Assembly (NCBI GenBank): GCA_000817115.1
Contig: JUEO01000001.1
Location: 367,884 to 431,883 of the forward strand
Direction: 5' to 3'
From: a marine actinobacterium MedAcidi-G2B
Lineage (GTDB): Bacteria; Actinomycetota; Acidimicrobiia; Acidimicrobiales; MedAcidi-G1
DNA length: 64,000 nt
The notes under the pieces are model-generated. The model was not told the DNA's origin, searched no databases, and worked only from the letters and a program-made list of their open reading frames with translations. How positions within the stretch are numbered: position 1 is the first letter of the stretch; each line of letters begins with the position of its first letter. This document shows positions 17,549 to 26,880 of this stretch, piece after piece. A program made the translations under genes and the position numbers.

Positions 17549-18266
17549 GGATTCTGGCATTTCAAATTCAAAGCTTGAAGTCACTCACAAGATTGAGAAT
17601 TTAGGGTACGAGTTTACTAATTCTGAACTTTTGCAACAGGCGTTAACTCATCGGTCGTGGTGTGCTGAATTTGACGGGGAATCCAACGAAAGACTTGAGT
17701 TCTTAGGCGATGCCGTACTAGGGCTTGTAGTCACCCAAAGCATTTATCTTTCTAACCCTGACATTCCAGAAGGACAATTGGCAAAAATACGTTCTGCCGT
17801 TGTCAGCGCTCAAGCGTTATCAGAAATCGCTGAACAAATAGGTCTTGGACAAGTCTTAATGCTCGGTAAGGGAGAAGAGTCCTCTGGGGGTCGGGGAAAG
17901 GCGTCAATTTTAGCGGATGCTTTGGAAGCAGTTATCGGCGCGGTTTATCTTGATGGAGGAATTTTCTCAGCTACTCAAGTAATAGAAGGACTGTTTGAAG
18001 AAGCAATAACAAAAGCCACATTGGACCCAGGTGTCCATGACTACAAGACTCGCCTTCAGGAACTTTCGTCAAGCCAATTTGGTTTAGCACCAATATATGA
18101 AATAGAAGCAAGAGGTCCAGATCATGACCGTAAGTTCTTAGCAATGGTGAAAGTTGATGAAAAAATTTTTGGACCTGGAACAGGAACTTCAAAAAAACGC
18201 GCAGAACAGGAAGCAGCCCAGTTAGCCTGCCAAGCCCTAAGTAAATCCGAAGAGATTAGTTGTTGA
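17526..18266 (+). CDS. rnc: Ribonuclease III
   Basis: RNase III cuts double-stranded RNA and matures rRNA. The 246-residue product has the catalytic signature NERLEFLGDAVLGL near residue 54, a second acidic cluster DALEAVIGAVYLDGG near 127, and a C-terminal double-stranded-RNA-binding domain around 170-240 ending GTGTSKKRAEQEAAQLA. The start is uncertain: GTG 17511 and ATG 17526 are in frame, and both overlap the end of acpP. plsX-acpP-rnc-mutM-smc is a common order. Confidence 0.95.
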   Translation: MSFPVLAEDSGISNSKLEVTHKIENLGYEFTNSELLQQALTHRSWCAEFDGESNERLEFLGDAVLGLVVTQSIYLSNPDIPEGQLAKIRSAVVSAQALSEIAEQIGLGQVLMLGKGEESSGGRGKASILADALEAVIGAVYLDGGIFSATQVIEGLFEEAITKATLDPGVHDYKTRLQELSSSQFGLAPIYEIEARGPDHDRKFLAMVKVDEKIFGPGTGTSKKRAEQEAAQLACQALSKSEEISC

Positions 18267-18276
18267 AAGAATTATT

Positions 18277-19116
18277 GTGAGTACTCCATTAGAACTTCCA
18301 GAAATAGAGATAATCCGGCGTGACCTTGAGCGTGACGTCGCAGGACGCAAAATAAAGAATGCAGAAATAGCGTCGCTCACTCTCCTGCCTCGTTATAAAA
18401 GCCGTAAAGCCTTTACAGACTCATTATCAGGTCAGAAAATTTATTCTGCTCGTCGTGCCGGCTTAGCTTTGGTTTTAATTATGAAAGACGATTATTTGGT
18501 GATGAAAATTGGCGAAGGCGCTTTTTTTGAACGGGTGGCAGCTAAGGCAAAGGTCACAAAGGGAACCCAGTTCACTATTAACTTTACTCAAGGTGGTCAA
18601 TTACGATTGGTTGATCCGGGTGGGAACTCTGAGATCTGCGTGGTGCCCAGCGACGACCTTTTTGAAGAAATGCCTGAACTCACTGGTTTAGGCATGGATC
18701 CTATTGCCGATCCAATTCCCTTTCCTTCGTTCGCAGGTGCGGTGCTCGGGTGTTCAGTACATTTGAAAGAATTGCTCTGTGATGATGAAGTTATTTTAGG
18801 AGTAGGCGATATCTACAGTGATGAGATTCTTTTTGCTTCCGGGCTCAAGCATGATCGAGTTAGTGATTCTCTTTCAACTCAAGAGATTCGACGTCTTCAT
18901 CGAGCGCTAGTAGAAATAATTCATGATGGTCTCAGGTATAAGGGAACTCATTTAGAAGAGAGGCCGTTTAATGATATTTTTGGTGTTCCAGGTACATATC
19001 AGGAACATCTTGCCGTGTACGGCCGACATGGGGACCTTAGCCAGCGTAGTAGAGCACCAATAAAACGGAAAAAATACAAAGGTAGATGGACATATTTCTG
19101 TGATACGCAGGTTTGA
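18277..19116 (+). CDS. Fpg/Nei-family protein lacking catalytic residues
   Basis: This 279-residue homologue of formamidopyrimidine-DNA glycosylase sits where mutM usually lies, between rnc and smc. Family proteins begin M-P-E-L-P-E, and the mature N-terminal Pro is the nucleophile. Here the start reads MSTPLELPEIE, with Leu at that position and only the Glu residues kept. The beta-hairpin Lys of the R-R-x-G-K motif is Leu (RRAGLAL). GVGDIYSDE replaces GIGNIYADE. The C-terminal four-cysteine zinc finger is absent, with one Cys left. The helix-two-turn-helix region is present. DNA binding without glycosylase activity is the simplest inference. Confidence 0.82.
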   Translation: MSTPLELPEIEIIRRDLERDVAGRKIKNAEIASLTLLPRYKSRKAFTDSLSGQKIYSARRAGLALVLIMKDDYLVMKIGEGAFFERVAAKAKVTKGTQFTINFTQGGQLRLVDPGGNSEICVVPSDDLFEEMPELTGLGMDPIADPIPFPSFAGAVLGCSVHLKELLCDDEVILGVGDIYSDEILFASGLKHDRVSDSLSTQEIRRLHRALVEIIHDGLRYKGTHLEERPFNDIFGVPGTYQEHLAVYGRHGDLSQRSRAPIKRKKYKGRWTYFCDTQV

Positions 19117-19200
19117 TGGTCTAGGTTGAAATTAAAAAATTTCCAGTTATGGGCAGATAAATAACACCCATGTGATTTAGAAACGCTAGTCTCGTTTCTG

Positions 19201-22200
19201 GTGTTTCTAAAACGATTAACTATCAAAGGTTTTAAGTCTTTTGCAGATATTGCGGCGCTTGAAATGGAGCCCGGCGTAACTGTAGTTGTTGGGCCAAATG
19301 GATCAGGAAAATCAAATGTAGTTGATGCCATTGCTTGGGTTCTAGGTGCACAAGCCCCTAGTGCGGTCCGGGCTCAAAAAATGGATGACATCATTTTTGC
19401 AGGTACAGCTTCAAGACCAGCTCTAGGACGAGCAGAGGTCTCACTAACTATAGATAACGAATCTGGCCTCCTTCCGATTGAATTCTCGGAAATAACAATT
19501 ACGCGAACACTTTTTAGAAGTGGTGATAGTGAGTATTCTTTGAATGGTGCTCCATGCCGACTTCTTGACATTCAGGAGTTGTTGTCAGATGCTGGAGTTG
19601 GCCGTCAACAACATGTAATTGTTTCACAGGGTCAAATAGATGCAGTCCTTAATGCCCGTCCTGAAGAAAGGCGAATGATCATTGAGGATGCAGCAGGGAT
19701 TCTCAAATATCGTAAGCGAAAAGAGAAAGCAGAGAGACGTCTCTCTGCAACTGAAACCAATTCAAATCGACTTGGAGATCTTCAGCGTGAGGTAAGACGC
19801 CAACTAAAACCTTTAGAACAGCAGGCTGAGGCAGCCCGTCGCCATGGTGATCTTATTTTAGAATTGACAGCCTTACGTTTACATCGTGCTGCCAATGAAT
19901 TAAGCGAATTAAAAGAACGAACACAAGTGGAATCTAAACAAAGAGCAGATCTTGTACATCAAGAAACTGAAGTAAAGGGTGACCTCACACGGCTTGACCA
20001 AGAAGTTGTTGCAGCAGAAAATGAACTGTCTGCCCGAGGTGGAGATGATTTAAGTGACCAACTAGTACGACATGAAGCATTACGTGAACGGGCTAAAGGG
20101 CTACGGGGGATCCTTACTGAAAGACTGCGAGGCATAGAAAGTGATCGAAAGTCCAGTAGTTCTTATCAGATAGTTCTTGACCTAGAGTCTGAGTTAGCGC
20201 GGTCAGAGGCAGAACTTGCTGGACTGGAAATAGCGGTTGCTTCTTTTATCCCAGAGTCAGAGGAACTTTCTGTCCTTGAGCAGGATTTAAATAAAGAACG
20301 AACTGCCTTTGATGAAAAATGGGGGGCTGGGATACCAGTTTCTGAAGGGTTGGCATCTGAAGTAAGAGGCGAGCTAAGCGCCCTTCGTTCTTCAGTGCAA
20401 AATCTTAACTCAGAGCACAGCCGTGTGTCCGATCGCTTGGCTATTCTTGATGCTTCCTCTTCTCGCTTAGATGCTGAAGCAAGAAAGCTTCGAGAATTAC
20501 TTTCTGAAGGAGATGTAGTAGAGGAACCGCTGATAGTTGAAGTGGTAGAAATGGAGTCACAAGCAGCACGAAGCGGCACTGATCGAGATCAGGCATGGGA
20601 GAGGCTAGTGACGGCCAAAGCCGATTTACGTACGGTTAGAGCTCGAGTTGAGGCTCTTGCATTAGCATTAGACGAAGCACGATCAAAAGCAGGAGTTAGT
20701 CATCTTGCAGATATCAATGGTGTGCTTGGAACTCTGCTTGATCTAGTAGAAGTTGACGAAGGGTATGAGTCCGCCTTTGAAGCCGCTGCAGGTGAGGCTC
20801 TTGATGCAGTAGTTGTGCAAGGAACAGATCAAGCCGTGAAAGCTATTGATGCTCTGAAGCGTGGAAAGTTTAACGCAGCGGTTTTGAATCTTGAAGGTCT
20901 AACTTCGACCCAAACGAAGCCGACCATTGGAACTTCTATTCGAGAGCATGTAAGAGCACGTATCCCTGCGGTAAACCAGTTGTTAGATCAACTTCTTACC
21001 GAAGTTGTACTTATTGCAGCCAGTGGTTCCACTGCAATTGATTTGGCTATCGCAAATCCCACCACGGTAATTGTCACTACGGATGGGGATCGATTTGGGC
21101 CTTCTGGGTGGAAGATAGGTGGAGATCGAGCTGGCGCTACAGGTGCAGCTTTAGCTGAAGCTGAGATTCGTTTAGTTGCAGCAGAGATGGAACGAACGGA
21201 TGCTGAATCAGCATTTGAAGAAGCTGAGAAACGCGCAAATGATTTCAATCAAGAAGTTAATCGTTTGAACCAGTCCCTTAATGACCATGACAATGAATTC
21301 ACTGCGGCTGTGGAAGCATTGCAACAGTTACAATCTGAGCGTCGCGAACTAGCTACAGAAATCAGCAATCTTCAAAATCGCTCTAGTGAGATAACAGGAC
21401 AACTAGAGACTGACCAAAGCCGAGTATCCGAGCTTGAAATCCGACTCGCAAGTCTTGAGGCGGATGAAGAGAAACAAACTGAAGTAGTTCATCGTATGGT
21501 TCAAGATCGTAATCAACTTGAGAAACGTGTGGCGGAACTTGCAAAAAAACGCACGGACCATGAAGTTCGATATGCAGATGCCACCGCCAGAAGAATCCTA
21601 ATAAATACACGACTTATTGAACAAAAAAATCAGCTATCAGCATTAGAAGAAATGCATCAAGAAGCTTCAACTCAAAAAGATCAACTTGATAGACGTGAAG
21701 CAATAAATCAAGGCTTAGTGGAAGCTTTGGATCTAGAGGTTGAAAAGATAGAAGCAAAACTTGCTATTCTCCGAGAATTACGGAAAAAACAGTCAGACCG
21801 TGTACAAGCGGCAGTAGTTCGACTAGACGGGATTCGTCGAGACCGTTTAGAAAGCGAGCGTCGTTTATCTGAAATACGTGAACGCCAATCGCGACTCGAA
21901 ATAGAGAGAGCGGAAAGCAGGCTTCGTTTAGAGAATTTAACATCAACGATACGAACAGAATTTGATAGAGAACCGGAGACGATACTCAATACCCCTGAAC
22001 CAGAACTTCCAGTTGGAGTGTCTTCCACAAATCGAATTTCAGAGTTAGAACATGACTTAAAAATAATGGGGCCAATTAATCCTTTAGCTTTGGAAGAATT
22101 TGAAACGCTGAATGAGCGATACGAGTTTCTGCAAGAACAGTTAGAAGATGTACGTACGACCAGACGTGAGTTAAGAAAAGTAATTCGTTCAATAGATGAA

Positions 22201-22710
22201 GAAATTGTCCGAGTGTTTTCATCAGCATGGGCAGAAGTTTCAGAACACTTCACCGATCTTTTTGGGAGCCTCTTCCCAGGGGGAACAGGTTCTCTTCGAC
22301 TTACAGACACATCTGACTTGTTGTCTACCGGGATTGAAGTAGAGGCACGGCCTTCAGGAAAGAATGTAAAAAAACTTTCACTTTTGTCTGGTGGGGAAAG
22401 ATCACTGACTGCTCTTGCATTCCTATTTGCTGTCTTTAGAAGTCGCCCTTCACCCTTCTATGTGATGGATGAGGTTGAAGCCGCACTTGATGATGTAAAT
22501 CTTCATCGTTTCCTCGGTCTCGTCGCACAGTTTAAAGACGATGCTCAACTTTTGATAGTCAGTCATCAAAAACGGACAATGGAGGCAGCAGATTGTCTGT
22601 ACGGAGTCTCTATGGCTCCTGGTGGTTCATCACGAGTTGTTAGCGAACGTATTAGTAATGATCAAGCAGCTATGCAAGACCAATCGATAAAAGCTTCGAC
22701 AAATACTTAG
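19201..22710 (+). CDS. smc: Chromosome segregation protein SMC
   Basis: SMC is the ATPase core of condensin and organises the chromosome. The 1169-residue protein shows the N-terminal head with Walker A VGPNGSGKSNVVDAI near residue 30, a long coiled coil to about 500, and a hinge domain around 500-650 with GVLGTLLDLVEVDEGYE. The return coil follows, and the C-terminal head carries the LLSGGERSLTALA signature and VMDEVEAALDD Walker B near 1100. Full length. The start is GTG, 84 bases after the Fpg-like gene. In many actinobacteria ftsY follows smc; here three genes intervene. Confidence 0.97.
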   Translation: MFLKRLTIKGFKSFADIAALEMEPGVTVVVGPNGSGKSNVVDAIAWVLGAQAPSAVRAQKMDDIIFAGTASRPALGRAEVSLTIDNESGLLPIEFSEITITRTLFRSGDSEYSLNGAPCRLLDIQELLSDAGVGRQQHVIVSQGQIDAVLNARPEERRMIIEDAAGILKYRKRKEKAERRLSATETNSNRLGDLQREVRRQLKPLEQQAEAARRHGDLILELTALRLHRAANELSELKERTQVESKQRADLVHQETEVKGDLTRLDQEVVAAENELSARGGDDLSDQLVRHEALRERAKGLRGILTERLRGIESDRKSSSSYQIVLDLESELARSEAELAGLEIAVASFIPESEELSVLEQDLNKERTAFDEKWGAGIPVSEGLASEVRGELSALRSSVQNLNSEHSRVSDRLAILDASSSRLDAEARKLRELLSEGDVVEEPLIVEVVEMESQAARSGTDRDQAWERLVTAKADLRTVRARVEALALALDEARSKAGVSHLADINGVLGTLLDLVEVDEGYESAFEAAAGEALDAVVVQGTDQAVKAIDALKRGKFNAAVLNLEGLTSTQTKPTIGTSIREHVRARIPAVNQLLDQLLTEVVLIAASGSTAIDLAIANPTTVIVTTDGDRFGPSGWKIGGDRAGATGAALAEAEIRLVAAEMERTDAESAFEEAEKRANDFNQEVNRLNQSLNDHDNEFTAAVEALQQLQSERRELATEISNLQNRSSEITGQLETDQSRVSELEIRLASLEADEEKQTEVVHRMVQDRNQLEKRVAELAKKRTDHEVRYADATARRILINTRLIEQKNQLSALEEMHQEASTQKDQLDRREAINQGLVEALDLEVEKIEAKLAILRELRKKQSDRVQAAVVRLDGIRRDRLESERRLSEIRERQSRLEIERAESRLRLENLTSTIRTEFDREPETILNTPEPELPVGVSSTNRISELEHDLKIMGPINPLALEEFETLNERYEFLQEQLEDVRTTRRELRKVIRSIDEEIVRVFSSAWAEVSEHFTDLFGSLFPGGTGSLRLTDTSDLLSTGIEVEARPSGKNVKKLSLLSGGERSLTALAFLFAVFRSRPSPFYVMDEVEAALDDVNLHRFLGLVAQFKDDAQLLIVSHQKRTMEAADCLYGVSMAPGGSSRVVSERISNDQAAMQDQSIKASTNT

Positions 22711-22763
22711 ATTCTTCCGCAAGGCGACTATGACAAGTCCGTTTCACGTTGTACCGTCACATT

Positions 22764-23453
22764 ATGAGGATTCTTGTTGTAGATGATGAAATTGACTTAA
22801 CAGAAGCGATTGCGAGAGGTTTACGTCGCCAAGGTTATGCAGTTGATATCGCAAATGACGGCGACGAAGCTATAGAAAAATCGTCTTATACGACTTATGA
22901 CTTAGTTTGTTTAGACCTAACTATGCCTGGTATTGATGGTCTTGAGGTATGTCAGACTCTTCGTAAAACCTCTCCAGAAGGAGTTATTCCACGCATACTG
23001 ATGCTCACAGCTCGAGACACAATCGAAGAAAGAATTGCCGGATTAGATGTGGGTGCTGATGATTATTTAGTGAAACCGTTTGCGTTCGATGAATTGGCAG
23101 CGCGTATTCGCTCACTGCTACGTCGTGACGGTGGACGTAGCGGTGCAGTTTTACAGGTTGGCTCACTCATAATGGATACAGCACGTCATACCGTCAGTCG
23201 TGACGATCGAGTATTGAATCTAACCGCAAAAGAGTTTGCTGTTCTTCATTATTTGATGTCTCGTCCTGGAAATGTTATTTCACAAGAAGACCTTTTAGAA
23301 CATGTTTGGGACGAACATGCAGATCCCTTCACAAGTACTGTTCGGGTTACTGTGGGTACGCTCCGCCGAAAAGTTAATTTAGAAGGCGAAGAAGCGCTTT
23401 TAGAAACAGTGGTGGGCCGAGGGTATCGACTTACAGAAGGGTCAAATTCGTGA
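22764..23453 (+). CDS. OmpR-family response regulator (MprA-like)
   Basis: This 229-residue two-component regulator has an N-terminal receiver domain with VVDDEIDL, the phospho-acceptor Asp in CLDLTMPGIDG near residue 51, LTARD, and the switch Lys in DYLVKPF near 101. A C-terminal winged-helix DNA-binding domain follows, with LTAKEFAVLHYLM and the terminal GRGYRL. The ATG at 22764 starts the canonical MRILVVDDE; the upstream GTG at 22749 would add five unconserved residues. It is translationally coupled to the kinase. The order with the kinase and HtrA recalls mprA-mprB-pepD. Confidence 0.93.
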   Translation: MRILVVDDEIDLTEAIARGLRRQGYAVDIANDGDEAIEKSSYTTYDLVCLDLTMPGIDGLEVCQTLRKTSPEGVIPRILMLTARDTIEERIAGLDVGADDYLVKPFAFDELAARIRSLLRRDGGRSGAVLQVGSLIMDTARHTVSRDDRVLNLTAKEFAVLHYLMSRPGNVISQEDLLEHVWDEHADPFTSTVRVTVGTLRRKVNLEGEEALLETVVGRGYRLTEGSNS

Positions 23454-24658
23454 AAATTCGACGCTCTATTCCTCTTAGTGGGCTTCGTATACGCTTAGCA
23501 TTTCTTTATTCAATACTTTTATTTGGTCTCGCATCATTAGGTGTAGGGATCATTTATTTGAGTCTCTCTGTCTCGCTATCAGATGAACCCATGTCGCGAG
23601 ATACCGCATTTCAAATTTTAGGAGACGAACTAGGGGAATCAGCAGACACAATCGCCGAAGAAGAAAATTCATACAATCGAGTAGAACAACAACAAACTCA
23701 ACTTGTCGGCTTTGAACAGGCGGTGAACCAAAGAGCTCTCGACCAATTGAGATCTTATTCTGGGTGGTCACTTCTAGCTCTCTTTGCGTCAAGCATGCTC
23801 ATCGGATGGTATGTATCAGGATTAGTTCTTCGCCCAATCGGAAGGATTACTTCGGTGGCTCAAGAAATACAGGCAACAGATTTGTCACGACGAATTGAGT
23901 TAGGAGGTCCTGCTGATGAGTTGCGCGATCTTGGAGACACTTTTGATCAAATGCTTGATCGTCTTGATCAAGCATTTGAAGGGCAAAGACAGTTCATTCA
24001 AGAGACCTCTCATGAACTTAGAAACCCTTTAGCTGTAATAAGAGCAAATCTTGATGTCGTGCTAGGGGATCCAAAGACAACTCTAGAAGAGTTCCGACTT
24101 TCAGGTGAAGTAGCTAGTCGAGCTGCAATAAGAATGTCAGCTCTTGTAGATGATTTACTGCTGTTGGCATATCACGAGAAACGTGACACCCACCGTGAAC
24201 CGACTCTTCTTTCACAGGTAGTCAGTGAGACAGTTGAGGACTTTTCTGTATTTGCTAAGAAAAATAATGCTGTTTTAACAGTAGAAATGACTCCAGAAAT
24301 CAAAGTAATAGGAGACGCAGCAGCATTGCGGCGGGCTTTAGCAAACTTATTAAGCAATGCAATACGCGTTGTAGGTTCAGGCGGTGAGGTCAGAGTCCTT
24401 GGTGGCCAAGACACAGAACAAGTTTGGGTTTCTGTTGAGGACAATGGTCCTGGATTGTCAGTGGAGGATCTTGACCATGTATTTCAACGTTTTTGGAAAG
24501 GGAAGGGAGCTGGGGGTAAAGAATCTGGTCGTTCAGGATTAGGTTTAGCTATCGTGCGGCAAATAGTCGAAGGGCATGGCGGACAAGTCACGGTTCGTTC
24601 ACAACTGGGAAGTGGCGCAACCTTTACTATTTGGCTGCCGCGATACATTACTGCTTAG
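23450..24658 (+). CDS. Sensor histidine kinase (MprB-like)
   Basis: This 402-residue membrane kinase has two transmembrane segments near 15-38 and 102-126 flanking a short external loop of about 60 residues, then a HAMP domain (RPIGRITSVAQEI). The dimerisation domain has the phospho-acceptor His in ETSHELRNPLAV near residue 188. A HATPase domain follows, with NLLSNAIRV near 286, DNGPGL near 327 and GRSGLGLAIVRQIVEGHGG near 362. Its GTG overlaps the regulator's stop by 4 bases. The sensor loop is short compared with MprB, so the stimulus may differ. Confidence 0.93.
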   Translation: MKIRRSIPLSGLRIRLAFLYSILLFGLASLGVGIIYLSLSVSLSDEPMSRDTAFQILGDELGESADTIAEEENSYNRVEQQQTQLVGFEQAVNQRALDQLRSYSGWSLLALFASSMLIGWYVSGLVLRPIGRITSVAQEIQATDLSRRIELGGPADELRDLGDTFDQMLDRLDQAFEGQRQFIQETSHELRNPLAVIRANLDVVLGDPKTTLEEFRLSGEVASRAAIRMSALVDDLLLLAYHEKRDTHREPTLLSQVVSETVEDFSVFAKKNNAVLTVEMTPEIKVIGDAAALRRALANLLSNAIRVVGSGGEVRVLGGQDTEQVWVSVEDNGPGLSVEDLDHVFQRFWKGKGAGGKESGRSGLGLAIVRQIVEGHGGQVTVRSQLGSGATFTIWLPRYITA

Positions 24659-24698
24659 TTGCTGCTTATTTTTGATCTTATTTGTCTAAGTTGTAGTT

Positions 24699-25913
24699 AT
24701 GGAAGAAATGGAACCGCAAGAAATTACGACAGAAGAATCTTGGGATAAAAGTAAAACAGAAGACGAATTGGCCTTCGAAGAGACACAGGTTAGTAACAGA
24801 GATGCCGCTAGAAGCTCTTTAGGGCTAGGCCATAAGCAAAAAATTATCCTCAAAGCCTTTGTGGTGTTTCTACTTTTATCTATAGGTGTTGTGCTTGGAG
24901 GATTGTTTATTTATTTGAATGAAGATGACGTGTCGACATCAGTACCTCAAATTAGTTTTCAGCTAGGAGAAGCACCTGTCCAGAGCCCCAGCGAAGAACC
25001 TGTGGTGGCTGTTGCTAAAGCAGTTACCCCATCTGTTGTTTTAGTGGAGATTCCTGGTTCAGGTCAGGGTTCTGGGATTATTCTTGACTCTGAGGGGCAT
25101 ATCGCAACAAATGGGCATGTAGTGGATCAAGCAGAATCGGTCTTAGTTACTCTTTCAAACGGACGAAAAATTGAGGCTGACGTTATTGGTTCAGATATTC
25201 GGCGGGATGTCGCTGTTGTGAAACTCATAGATGTAGTCCCGGATCTGACTCCTGCAGTATTCGCTCCAAGCGACGACATCCAAGTAGGACAATTAGCAGT
25301 TGCAGTTGGAAGCCCATTTGACCTCACGCAAACTGTTACATCAGGAATTGTCAGTGCACTTGGTCGTGTTGTCTCATCTTATGGATGTGAAGTAGGAGGC
25401 TTTGATAGCGCTGAATGTGCTGGTATTTCGACAATTCAAACAGATGCACCAATAAACCCTGGAAATTCAGGTGGCCCTCTAGCAGATAGATACGGGCGAG
25501 TCATAGGGATGAACACCTTGATTTATACGGGGGGGATTGTTGAAGGAAATATAGGAGTTGGATTTGCTTTGCCTAGCGACACGGTTGTTTTAGTTTCTCA
25601 GAGGCTTATAGCTGGTGAGCCTGTCGGAACAGCATGGCTAGGCATTCGGGGAGAGTCACCTGATGATGGCCGTGGAGGAGCGATCATCATAGAACTAACA
25701 TCGGGCTCACCAGCTGACCAAGCAGGGTTGCAAGTCGGAGATCTAATTATTGCTTCTGAAGGTCGGCCAATAATCACAATGGAATCGTTACGCGCTGACA
25801 TCCAACTTCGATTACCTAGCATGACAATCACTCTTGATTATGAGAGAGAGGGTGTTCTTTCTAGCACTGAAGTCACCTTAGGTGACTTAGATAAGTTTCT
25901 TGCAGAGCCATAG
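24699..25913 (+). CDS. Membrane-anchored HtrA-like serine protease with PDZ domain
   Basis: This 404-residue S1C-family envelope protease has an acidic cytoplasmic N-terminus (1-50), one membrane helix (about 51-73), a linker, and a trypsin-like domain with the triad His140 (NGHVV), Asp170 (RRDVAVV) and Ser257 (PGNSGGPL). A C-terminal PDZ domain spans about 300-395, with SPADQAGLQVGDLI. It should degrade or refold misfolded exported proteins. It lies 40 bases after the histidine kinase, as PepD lies next to MprB in mycobacteria, so control by this two-component pair is a reasonable inference. Confidence 0.93.
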   Translation: MEEMEPQEITTEESWDKSKTEDELAFEETQVSNRDAARSSLGLGHKQKIILKAFVVFLLLSIGVVLGGLFIYLNEDDVSTSVPQISFQLGEAPVQSPSEEPVVAVAKAVTPSVVLVEIPGSGQGSGIILDSEGHIATNGHVVDQAESVLVTLSNGRKIEADVIGSDIRRDVAVVKLIDVVPDLTPAVFAPSDDIQVGQLAVAVGSPFDLTQTVTSGIVSALGRVVSSYGCEVGGFDSAECAGISTIQTDAPINPGNSGGPLADRYGRVIGMNTLIYTGGIVEGNIGVGFALPSDTVVLVSQRLIAGEPVGTAWLGIRGESPDDGRGGAIIIELTSGSPADQAGLQVGDLIIASEGRPIITMESLRADIQLRLPSMTITLDYEREGVLSSTEVTLGDLDKFLAEP

Positions 25914-25966
25914 CAAGACTAAAACCACTAATTCTCGATCAATACTGCAGGTAGAATCATAGTTCT

Positions 25967-26857
25967 ATGAACTTTATGCGTCGTTTAGGAAGAACTCGGT
26001 CGTCCTTCGCAGCCAATCTTTCAAAAGTCCGATCGCGAACTGAGATAGATGAAAATATTTGGGAAGATCTGGAAGAGACTCTTTTGTTGGCAGATGTTGG
26101 AGTAAGTACAACTGAGAAGGTGATAAATAAGGTTCGTCAAATATCACTGGAAGAAAAAATTACTGACCCTGAGGACATTTTGATAACTCTTCAAAAGGAG
26201 ATGAAGGACTCACTAGAAACATCAGATAGAGAACTAAATCAAGCGTCTCCTCCAAGCGTTTGGTTGTTTGTTGGTGTAAATGGGGTTGGTAAAACGACGA
26301 CAATAGGAAAAATTGCTAATCAGAGAAAGTCTTTCGGGGAAAAAGTAGTTCTAGCAGCCGGAGATACTTTTAGAGCCGCCGCGGTTGAGCAACTAAAACA
26401 ATGGGCTGAATTGTCTGAATCAATAGTGGTAAGTGGCTCTGAGGGCGCAGATCCAAGTTCTGTTGTCTTTGACGCTGTTGAACATGCAGCGTCAAAAGGC
26501 GCTGATCTCGTACTTGCAGACACCGCTGGGAGGGTGCACACTAAAAGTAACCTCATGGAAGAACTTCAAAAAATTCGTCGAGTTGCAGAAAAAGGGGCTG
26601 GAACCGTAACTGAAACGCTACTTGTACTAGATGCCACTACAGGGCAAAACGGTTTAATGCAAGCAAGACAATTTACGGAAGCAGCAGAAGTTACTGGCGT
26701 CGTACTAACTAAACTTGATGGAACCTCACGTGGAGGAATCATATTTGCCATACATGAGGAACTAGGAATCCCTGTGAAACTAATTGGAGTGGGTGAAGGG
26801 ATCGAAGATCTCCTTCCCTTTGATCCGGACGAATTTGTAGACGGCCTTTTTGAGTAA
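25967..26857 (+). CDS. ftsY: Signal recognition particle receptor FtsY
   Basis: FtsY is the membrane-associated GTPase that docks SRP-ribosome complexes. The 296-residue protein has a short helical N domain (1-80) and the G domain with GVNGVGKTTTIGKIA near residue 105, GDTFRAAAVEQL, DTAGR near 185 and TKLDGTSRGG near 246. It lacks the long acidic A domain of E. coli FtsY, so it should bind membrane through its N-terminal amphipathic helix (MRRLGRTRSSFAANL). It lies 23 bases upstream of ffh. Confidence 0.95.
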   Translation: MNFMRRLGRTRSSFAANLSKVRSRTEIDENIWEDLEETLLLADVGVSTTEKVINKVRQISLEEKITDPEDILITLQKEMKDSLETSDRELNQASPPSVWLFVGVNGVGKTTTIGKIANQRKSFGEKVVLAAGDTFRAAAVEQLKQWAELSESIVVSGSEGADPSSVVFDAVEHAASKGADLVLADTAGRVHTKSNLMEELQKIRRVAEKGAGTVTETLLVLDATTGQNGLMQARQFTEAAEVTGVVLTKLDGTSRGGIIFAIHEELGIPVKLIGVGEGIEDLLPFDPDEFVDGLFE

Positions 26858-26880
26858 CTTTTTGAAACGATTTATGAAAT

